Assembly (NCBI GenBank): GCA_017513195.1
Contig: JAFXGM010000024.1
Location: 161,634 to 225,633 of the forward strand
Source of the DNA: Clostridia bacterium
GTDB taxonomy: Bacteria > Bacillota > Clostridia > Oscillospirales > Acutalibacteraceae
Length of the DNA: 64,000 nt
Direction of reading: 5' to 3'
Made by a program: the position numbers and the translations under genes
In this document: positions 51,388 to 60,600 of the stretch, piece by piece
Layout: each line of letters starts with the position of its first letter
How positions within the stretch are numbered: position 1 is the stretch's first letter
The notes under the pieces: model-generated
Told to the model about the DNA's origin: nothing
Databases searched by the model: none
Seen by the model: the letters and a program-made list of their open reading frames with translations, nothing else

Positions 51388-53616
51388 ATGAAATATCCAA
51401 TGATAAATAGACAGCCGCGCCGAGAGGTTAATGTACCGCAACTTAGCGGCGGTTTAAATTTACGTGACAGTTTGTCGGGTATTAGAGACAACCAGATGAC
51501 CGATTGCGTTAATATGTGGTACAAAGAAGGAATGCTGCGCACTAGGCCGGGGTTTGTGACGAATGATTGTATGCACGTAACGTCGACAAGAGCGTTTGAA
51601 GACGTATATATTGCCGATGTTCGCTCACATCCACAGGTAAAAAACGGAGATGCAGTGCTTGTAAGTTGTATAGACTGTGACGGTGGTTTTGAGCATGGTA
51701 GTTGGCTTACAATTATGAAGTTTTTTTGGCAGTATCCGGAAAAAACTGTTTGGGTAGGAAGTGTTGACTGCGATTTGTTAAGAGAAGAAAATTGTAAAAC
51801 TAGTGAAGAGATTGAAAGTCAACTGGCTATGTCATCACGTCTTGTTTTTGAAAAAGACGGATATATATATTTATTTTTAAATGATAATGGATCCTTTAAG
51901 GCATATAAAACGCAAATTGCCGATGAATTAAGTTGGGAATATATACATTGGTACGAATATTATGTTCCGACAGTTTACGCACATTGTTTGCCGACAAATA
52001 ATGGTAAAGATTTTACCGGTACGCAATTTGAGGCGTATAACAGCCTTTGTGACAGTTATAAAATGGTTTATTCGTTATATAATCCTGCAAACACAAAGCA
52101 CAATATGGCATATAAATTAGCAGGAATGTTTAATTTAAATGATGGATATTTGATAGAAGCTACTATAATTGGTAGAAATGGTGAAGAAGATAAATACGTT
52201 GTAGAAATATCAAGTGATGCTACAAGTGCGAATAGCGAAGAAGTAAATGGTAGGGTTATGACTGTTTATTTAAACGAAGAATACCAGCATATTTTATTTA
52301 GCACAGATGGAGATTATCAAAATAATCTTATTCAACTTACAGAAGCAGATAATTATGCTGAAGATAATCTTATAATAACTATTTCGCCGAGTCATCCTTA
52401 CAACGATAAAAACAGAGCAAAAATATTTAACATGTCTCAAAGTATCTGGTTTGGTGGGGCGGCTAACGGTATTAACGGTGGCTCGCGACTTTTCCTTTGC
52501 GGCAATACAGATGAAAAAGAAAAGTCGCTTGTTGTGTGGTCTAGTCTTAATAATCCGTTATATTTCCCCGAAAATAACTATGCATACGTGGGAGATAAGT
52601 CACAGGGTGTGACGGTGTTTGGGCAACAGGGTGAGAACCTTATAATCTTTAAGGAAAAATCAACCTATTATTCGTATTATAACGTTAATGATAATATTAC
52701 GGCGGATGACCTTATAAATCAGTCTGTGGTAGATTATGAGGCGAACAGTGCGATTTTTCCGATGATTCAGTTAAATGCAAATATTGGTTGTGATTGCCCG
52801 TATACTGTGCAATTGTGCCGCAACCGATTAGTTTGGATCAATAGTGACGGAAACGTATATACACTATATTCAAACAATCAATACAGTGAGCGAACAATAT
52901 ACAAGATATCAGATATGATAAATTCTATGCTAAAAAAAGAAAATGACCTTAAAAACGCAATTTCCTGCGATTTTGAAGGTCATTATTTGTTATGTGTTGG
53001 AAATAAAATTTACGTTATGGATTATAACAGCTACGGTTATCAGTATGCAGCGTCTTTTTCTAAAAATGAAGATAGCAACGTGCAGATACCGTGGTATATA
53101 TGGGAGATAAGCGATGTAGGCTATGTCGGTAAACTTTTTGCGATGAATAACAAACTGATGCGGATGAATAGTTACGATACAAGTGATGGTGTGATGCTAA
53201 CGTTTTCAACACTCTCTGCTGATGAAAATACAGCAAATGATAAGATTTTGTTTTTAAATCAGAATGATGAGCTAGAGATTGTCGAAAAGAAAATAAACTC
53301 TAAGCTGCAGACAAAGCTATTTGATTTTTCGGCGGCGGGGTATTTAAAAAATGTTGACCGAGTAAGTATTGCCTTTGGTAATAATGGCGGTGAGCCGATA
53401 AACGTAGGCTTTTTAACCGATAAAGGCAGTGAAAGCGATGTGGTAACACTTGCCGGAAGTTCTATAGATGAACGTGATGCGGCATTTGTGACAGTTAAAA
53501 ATTTTTATGTATCAGCGCGTGCGATGCGCACGTTTGGTGTAAAGATAGAATGTGAGGGTCCGCTTATTATAGACGGACTATCGTTACAATATAGGATGTT
53601 AGGGGGAGTTAAGTGA
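51388..53616 (+). CDS. Tail nozzle/stabilisation-like protein (P22 gp10-like)
   Basis: A 742-residue beta-rich protein. The N-terminus (VNVPQLSGGLNLRDSLSGIRDNQMTDCVNMWYKEGMLRTRPGF) is the hallmark of phage tail-hub/stabilisation proteins related to P22 gp10 and T7 gp12, which plug the portal channel in short-tailed phages. Many short beta repeats (QGVTVFGQQGENLIIFKEKSTYY; SPHPYNDK-type loops) suggest a propeller-like nozzle. It starts with GAAAGGATAAGGG upstream, and its stop overlaps the next start. Confidence 0.72.
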   Translation: MKYPMINRQPRREVNVPQLSGGLNLRDSLSGIRDNQMTDCVNMWYKEGMLRTRPGFVTNDCMHVTSTRAFEDVYIADVRSHPQVKNGDAVLVSCIDCDGGFEHGSWLTIMKFFWQYPEKTVWVGSVDCDLLREENCKTSEEIESQLAMSSRLVFEKDGYIYLFLNDNGSFKAYKTQIADELSWEYIHWYEYYVPTVYAHCLPTNNGKDFTGTQFEAYNSLCDSYKMVYSLYNPANTKHNMAYKLAGMFNLNDGYLIEATIIGRNGEEDKYVVEISSDATSANSEEVNGRVMTVYLNEEYQHILFSTDGDYQNNLIQLTEADNYAEDNLIITISPSHPYNDKNRAKIFNMSQSIWFGGAANGINGGSRLFLCGNTDEKEKSLVVWSSLNNPLYFPENNYAYVGDKSQGVTVFGQQGENLIIFKEKSTYYSYYNVNDNITADDLINQSVVDYEANSAIFPMIQLNANIGCDCPYTVQLCRNRLVWINSDGNVYTLYSNNQYSERTIYKISDMINSMLKKENDLKNAISCDFEGHYLLCVGNKIYVMDYNSYGYQYAASFSKNEDSNVQIPWYIWEISDVGYVGKLFAMNNKLMRMNSYDTSDGVMLTFSTLSADENTANDKILFLNQNDELEIVEKKINSKLQTKLFDFSAAGYLKNVDRVSIAFGNNGGEPINVGFLTDKGSESDVVTLAGSSIDERDAAFVTVKNFYVSARAMRTFGVKIECEGPLIIDGLSLQYRMLGGVK

Positions 53617-54587
53617 TGACGAAAACATTTAAAGAATATAAAGCGGATGCCGATAAGCAAAACGCTGAATTAAAAAAGAATGATTTAGGCTCTATTGATA
53701 ATAGTGCTGATGCTGCTATAAAGTTGGCTGAAGATACATACAAGAAAGCTGAGGCTAATACTATTGCTGATTACGCGAGCGACTATGAGCGCAATGCAGT
53801 ACAAAAGCTTATAAATGAAAAAAAGATTGCTGAAACCAATGCCAATTTAGGTCTGACAGATTCGGGTCTTAACCGCACACAGCAGACTGCGGTGCAGCTT
53901 AGTTATGCAAATCAAAAGGGCAAGCTTGATCTTGCAAGGCAACAAGCGCTTGATAAATTAAGCAGTGATTTAGCATCATACGTAACCAGCATAAATAATC
54001 AGCGTGAGGCAGATAAATTAAGCGTTAATCAGTTTTATGACCAGCAAAGCAACACAATTGCAACCGAGCTATATAATACGGATGTTGAAGATGCACGCAA
54101 GAGATGGGAAACCGAATATAATGCGGGTGTAGAGTTAAATAAAGCTGCGATTGAGGCGAGTGCTAAGGGAAATACTACACCCCAAAAAATATACTGGTTT
54201 AGAGGAGTGGCTGACGAGAACGACAATTATTTATATTACAATACCGAGACCGGAAAGACCGAAGAAGTGCCACCATATATGAATCCATATACTTCTAATG
54301 ATAACAGAATTGCTTATAGTGCTGAATATAACGATAAAAATATAGGTTTTTTCCAGTTGGCAGATGGAACGCCAGGTTACCAGCCTAGAGGTCTTGTGAG
54401 TGAAGGCGGTAAATTCTCAAAAGCGACTGTCGGTAATACGGTTGTTAAATATGATTTATATGACAATGGAAAAGAGAATACTATTTGGAAGAGCAAAACG
54501 GGTAAATTCTTTATTTGGGACGACATAAATAATGTATATTTAGATTATACCGAAGAAATAAAGGCAATTTATCCAAATATAAATTAA
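53616..54587 (+). CDS. Coiled-coil phage structural protein, possible ejection protein
   Basis: About 323 residues. The first 190 are Ala/Gln/Lys-rich, strongly helical (KTFKEYKADADKQNAELKKND; LDLARQQALDKLSSDLASYVTSINNQREADKL). The last 130 are beta-like with YWFRGVADENDNYLYYN and FFQLADGTPGYQPRGLVSEGG. The location between the nozzle gene and the giant ORF matches the ejection-protein slot of short-tailed phages. ATG 53616 is used, with TTAGGGGGAG upstream; GTG 53613 is possible. Function is inferred. Confidence 0.58.
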   Translation: MTKTFKEYKADADKQNAELKKNDLGSIDNSADAAIKLAEDTYKKAEANTIADYASDYERNAVQKLINEKKIAETNANLGLTDSGLNRTQQTAVQLSYANQKGKLDLARQQALDKLSSDLASYVTSINNQREADKLSVNQFYDQQSNTIATELYNTDVEDARKRWETEYNAGVELNKAAIEASAKGNTTPQKIYWFRGVADENDNYLYYNTETGKTEEVPPYMNPYTSNDNRIAYSAEYNDKNIGFFQLADGTPGYQPRGLVSEGGKFSKATVGNTVVKYDLYDNGKENTIWKSKTGKFFIWDDINNVYLDYTEEIKAIYPNIN

Positions 54588-54601
54588 AGGTGGTGTGATT
54601 T

Positions 54602-57600
54602 ATGGCAATATTAGATCCATCAAGATTTAATATTAAACCTGGCAGTGAAAAAAACACTTCTATTTCAATAGATCCAACAAGGATACATCTTAGTAAGATG
54701 ACTGAAAACGATATAAAGTATAACAAGTCAGTGATGAATGAAAAAATCAATTCGCAACGAAGTGATATATTACTTTCGGCGCCGAAGATTGTAAATGGTA
54801 GGCTGACCGTCGACAATGATGCTTTGGCGCAGAGCAAAGGCTTTATTAATGCTATGGATGAGGTGAATTATAAGGCTAATAATCCTGATTTATATGAAGC
54901 CTCTGGTGGTGTTAAAGTTATAAAACCGGGTACAAATGTGGATATGTCCGGTGCGCCTTTAAAATCTGTGGGTACATATGATCATAACTATGCAACGAAT
55001 TTAAGTAGTGCGGCGGTCAACAAGGCTTATGAGAATTCTAATAGTGATAAAGTCAAAGAGGTCGTGAACATAGTCAATACGATAAAATCAGGTAAGTGGT
55101 TCGATGCTAATACTATGAAAAAGTACAGTGAAACAGTTAGCTCATATGCTAATGGTGTTATTATGCTTAATGAACTTGGACTTTTGAATTTCAATACTGA
55201 AGAAGATAGAAAAAGCACGATAGACAGCTTGAAAACGCTAAAGGATGATGTTAATAAAATAAAAAATTATTATGCAGAATATAAGGATGTAGATAGTTAC
55301 AATAAATCCGTATGGAATAACAAATACGGCGTTATGACATGGGATGAGTTGGTAGAACGACAAAAGCAATTACAAGTTTCTTTGCCTAGTCAAGACAGCA
55401 GCACTATGAAAGAATTAGCATTTATTAATAATATTCTTTCTAATAGAGATAAGCAAATGTGGGACGCGATGGCGAACTTAAAGGGCAAAAATATTAATGA
55501 AATAAACGAAATTGCAAGCGGATATTTTTACGCCGGAGAAGATTATAAAAAATATAATGGTTATATAGAAACTTTCAAAAACACCCACAAGGATTCTGAG
55601 ATTAAAGATTTTGAATCGGATGAAGAAATTGATGCATACGTTAAGGAAGCAAGAGAATTTTTTGTGGAATACCGCAAGGAAAACGGAAGTTTTGATGGTG
55701 CAAGGGAAGCGTATCAGCTTAAAAAAGGTTATCTCAACTACGACGGAAAACCTGATAAACTCGAAGAAAAAAGCACTTTTCTACTTAATATGGCTGAAAA
55801 ATTAGCGAGACTTGAAGTTTCATATGGCAATGAGGAATTTGTTGAAGATTTTTATGAAAAAGAAGAAGAATATAGATGGAATTTAATGTCAAGTCAAGAA
55901 TTTCGTAAGTACTATGCGGAGATGCAGGATGATCCAAATGCGAGTAGTTACATAGCTAAGGGCAAAGAAAAGTATGACATAAAGGACGAGAACATTTCCG
56001 AAGAAGAATATAACGTTGCTTGTTATCATCTTGGAAAAGGAGCAACAAAGAAACATGATTATTTTGTATGGCTTAAAGACTGGGTTTACAAACGCGAGGT
56101 GGCAGCCAAAGATGGTTGGTCGGCACTTAGTGATGGTGAAACACTTAAATATCATACGTTGTGGTCGGATTATACTAATGATGCACCACTAGAAGCAAAT
56201 ATTATGTCAGTAGCGCTTAATCTTGGTTCGGGAATAGAATTTGCACACAATGCTCTTAATGGCGAGATAAAGGAAAGTAAATTAAGCAAGGCAAGTTCAA
56301 AAATAAGAGAAGCGTATGCGAATTCGCATGATGGTGAATTTTTGGGGATTGACTATGACTTTTTGTATAATACGGTAATGTCAGGGATAGATAGTCTTAC
56401 AGCGGGTAAATTATTTGGTAAAGGTAAAGTGGCCGTTGAGGCTGCATCAATTCTTCTCGGTTTGTCTGCAGCGGCTTCAGGTGTCAACGATGCACTTGAT
56501 AGAGGTATGACAGGCGCACAAGCGCTTTTCAATGGTTTAGCAAATGGTATAAATGAATACCTTTGGGAAAAAGTTTCTTTAGGGCAACTAGATAAGTTAT
56601 CGGCTTCAAATGGTGCAGAATTTAAGACTTGGTTTAAGAATCTTTTGAAAGAAAGTTTTGTAAATGCAACAGAAGAAACTGCTACAGAAGCTTCTAATAT
56701 GTTGTACGACACTGTGTTTAACGGCGATTTGTCACATTATTCATTAAGTGTGCAACGATATATAGATAATGGTCTTACTGAAGAAGAAGCAAAAAATCAA
56801 GCATTAAAAGATTTGGGAAACCAAATCGCAGAAGCGGCTGGAAGCGGTGCTTTGATGGGTTTTGGTTTTTCTTTTGTGGGAAACACATCAGCATCTATTA
56901 ACGCAGCACGATATGGTAAATATTATTACGGTTTTTCACAAAAGAGTGTTTATGCGCTTGTGGATAACGGTTTGGCGATGCCGGAAGGTAGTGAAGCTTA
57001 TAAGTTGGCAATTAAGTCAGACGCAAAACTTAAGAAGGGTAAAAACTTGTCGGGTACGGCGCTTTATAATCTTGCTACGGCAATTGAGAGTGAGATTGAG
57101 ACCAAGAGCAAAACACGATTTAGTGAATTGGGAATTGATAAAAAGGCAGCTAAAGAGTTGTCGCCTATTGTGGCGAAGGCGGTGTTTGGTGAAAAACTTA
57201 ATTCAGCAGAACGCGCGACGCTTAACAATAGTGAGATAGCGACGCAGGTTGTAAAAGAACTATCTGCAGATAGAGCGAATACCGTTTGGAAAGATGCGAT
57301 AAAAAACAGTCGCAACAATAACGTGGATGAGAATAATGCAGTGACTGAGCAAGGTGAGGTTTTGCAATTGGCTACAGACGGTGTGGTTGACAGTGATAAT
57401 AAATTTAACTATAATTATAGTAAAAAAGAAGGTGAAAAGTATGCAGAAGATTACCAAGGAACAATGGGAGCGTTTGGGCGAGAAATCAGAGAAGATGACG
57501 CCGGAGGAAAAAGCGAAAATGCAGAAATTACAAAAGAAGATAAAATCTCTTTCAAAAGAAGAATTAAGAGAACTTACAAAAATTCCGGACGACTGTTTGT

Positions 57601-60600
57601 TCATCTAAATGTAACAGTTGGTTGCAAAGAACCCAAAACAATCAATAGTAATTCACCCGCGGGTATGGCATATGCTATTTTAAAATCAAAAGGATATAAT
57701 GTTATATATTGCGATGGACCAATACAAATAAACAATAATGAATATACTGTAGAAAGAACTCAAGCAGTAACAATATTTGATGGGACGATATATATTTCAG
57801 GTGATTCTACACTCAACGGAGACGGTATAGCTCTACACGAGGTCGTGCATGTATGGCAATATTCTAATATGGAAGAGTATTTGAATTATAAGGATGTACT
57901 ATGCGAAGAGCTCATCCTTACAAGTGAAAAATATAAAGAAATCGCCAGAGAAATAAACGATAATCATTATAATGGTAGATACGATATCGAAGATATAAAT
58001 TCTTTTGAGCATATAATACGAGAATTGGCTGCATATATAAGTCAATATGTTTGTACCAATCCTAAATTTGCAAGAGAAAAATTCGCCGAAATGTTTGAAA
58101 ATTGGGAAAATGTTGTACAAGCTGTTTACAACATGAATGATAAACTCGGATTTGGCGATGTAATAAAAGAAGCAATCACAGAAACGCAGGTTGCTTTTTT
58201 AAATTCAAATGAAACACAAACAAATGGAATTGATGCAGATGAATTTATTAAAGGCATTAGTGGAGAAGATAGTGGTGATAGTGAAAGTTTTGTTCAAAAC
58301 AGTACAAACGCGGTTACAAATCCGCTAAGTAGTTATGCGCCGGAAAAGAGGGGTATGATAATTGACTTTCTTAATTCGGTTGATGAAAAACTTAAGGCGT
58401 TTGTTGAGAGAGTAAAAAATGGTAGTAATAAATTTGAAAGATTTACTATATCCGACGTGAGTGACCGAGAAGCTGCTGATATTAAGTATTTGTTAGGTAT
58501 TGATGTTGATGGGTACACGCATAACATAAACACAAATGGTATAAGGCATATACTTAAGCGACACGGCATTAGTGGTAGTCACGACCACACGATGTCAAAC
58601 AATAATGATATTGCCCGAATGGGTTGGGTAATAAAGAACTATGATAGTGTAGAAGTGTTGTTTAAAAAAGGTGAGGTTGCTACAAGTGATGAGTTTAGAG
58701 ATACGATAAATAGACGTGCACCACAGATACGATACAGTAAAAAAATAAACGGCACCTACTATGTAGTAGAGGCTGTTTTTGAAAATAATTATAACAAATT
58801 GTGGGTGCAGTCGGCATATTTAAAAAATAATAAAGAAGGCGTTACGCAAGATCCTGCTGAAAGTCAAAAAGACCAACCACATGACCACGCCCGAAGCGCA
58901 CTTGCATCTCCGCCTTCTTATGAAGTGGTTACGCAGGTCCCTAATGCTGCCAAAAGGCTCCCCATGGTTACGTCCGAAACGCCAGCTGCTTCTCCCACTT
59001 CTAATAACAATGTATCACAGAGCGGAAATTTTGTCAATGACAAATATTTGGGAGAAAAGTCGAGTTTTGCAAATGATAATATGCAGGCAATAATTCAGGC
59101 TGTGTATGGAGATAGTCTAAAGTTCGGTAACAATGAGGTTTCGCAGTCGAATGCAGATGGTGTGGTTGATGGTGATATTGCTGCAACGCAACATAATGAA
59201 AATTCGAAGTTGCAATCTAATAAAAAAAATAATATAATTAATTCGGTAGGTGATAATTTTGTTAACAAAGAAGCAGATAATGAAAGCGTTCGGGAAATCA
59301 GAGAAAAATACTTCCGAAAAATCGGAGACGATTTCCAAGGAGGTATATCAGAAACTGCTGAAACTTTCTCCGAAAGAACGCGCAGAAATAGCCTTGAAGG
59401 AAGTGGAAAAGAGAGGTTACTTTTAAATGAAGGGAAGTTAATTATTGCATATACCCCTGTAAAAGACGATAATTCGCCAAAAAATATTTTCTTTAAAAAA
59501 TTGCGTGAGCGTGGAATAGACATTTACTATTGTGACGGTGTTATAGAAACTAACGTTGATGGAATAACTCTGGTACATAATCAGGCAATTACTACAAGAG
59601 GCGGAAAAATATTTGTTTCAAATGTAGCAACGGTTGAATTTAAGAGTATGATGGATCATGAACTTGTTCATTGGAAAATGAGAATGTTTAGCGATTCGTA
59701 TTTTGAATATGAAGACATTGTGTTACGAAATTTGAACCGAGAATCAAATTACTATATTGATTTTTGTGAAGAGTTAAATTTACGGGAATATAATAATAGA
59801 TATGATATTAATACTATTGAAGGTGCAATAGCACTTAACTCGGAAATAACTGCGTATGTATATCAATATGTCTTGAATGACAGTAACTTTGCAGAAAATT
59901 TCTTTTCAAAAATGTTTTTTGATTGGCATAATGTAAAAAATGCTGTTAAACGCTTTAACAGCAAGATGGAAATTAATACCGAACTATTTAATCAGGTGGG
60001 CTCATATGATGAGTCTGCTTTTTTTGCTTATAAAAACAAAATTGAAAATAATACAACCGAGCAAGGTGAGGTTTTGCAGTCAACTGCAGATGGGGTGGTT
60101 GATAATGTTGCAGGCAGTACCGTTGCACAACAAGGTGGACAGGTTGATGCGCCCGAAGGTGTTGGAGCTGTTCAAAGTGATTCTAACGGAGTAGCATCAC
60201 CAGGTGTGGTTCGAGGTGCTGACGGTAAGCAGTACTTTGACGATGATAGTGGGGATGAACATTTTGGTGAACACGAAATATCGTATTTATCAGAAAGTGA
60301 TGTCATATCGTCTTTTGATATAAAAAGAATGAATGATACTATTCATGTTCAGGAAAAAGTATTTGAAACTCTTTTAGATGAAGGCTTTTTTGAGGATTTT
60401 AATGAACGAAAAACATTGGTAAAAAACAAATCCAGTGGCATGATTATTGAAATTAATAAGAGCGGTATTAGGGAAACATTTAATTATCACAATTTTACAC
60501 AAATGCCACATGAAATAATGATGGATAAATTATTGTTGATTAGAAATCTTCCTTTGATTATAAGAAATGGTAAGATTATCGAAGATAATGTCAAAAATAT

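Larger units (their letters stand above)
57344..60103 (+). repeat. Repeated inter-domain junction motif in the giant ORF
   Basis: A short coding repeat marks domain borders: TEQGEVLQLATDGVVD (57344-57391), NNEVSQSNADGVVDGD (near 59126-59173) and TEQGEVLQSTADGVVD (60056-60103). The first and third share most bases. Each precedes a new domain or nested ORF and could serve as a recombination point for cargo exchange. Confidence 0.65.

Noticed and set aside
56862-57239. 125-codon rightward ORF overlapping the giant gene
   Set aside because: It is very Arg/Leu/Val/Cys-rich, an out-of-frame shadow over a well-formed helical region of the large frame.
57354-57440. Extended 84-residue version of nested ORF a
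   Set aside because: The extra 29 residues (MRFCNWLQTVWLTVIIN...) have no Shine-Dalgarno and look like an out-of-frame reading of the junction motif; the charged helical part begins at ATG 57441.
58881-59093. Another +1-frame ORF in the giant gene
   Set aside because: Composition (Leu/Arg/Trp-rich, repeated LLLPLL) looks like an out-of-frame reading, with no convincing Shine-Dalgarno or relative among the other nested ORFs.
59940-60194. +1-frame ORF of 84 codons in the giant gene
   Set aside because: Residue pattern is not protein-like and it lies over the clear end of the HELVH domain and the junction motif.
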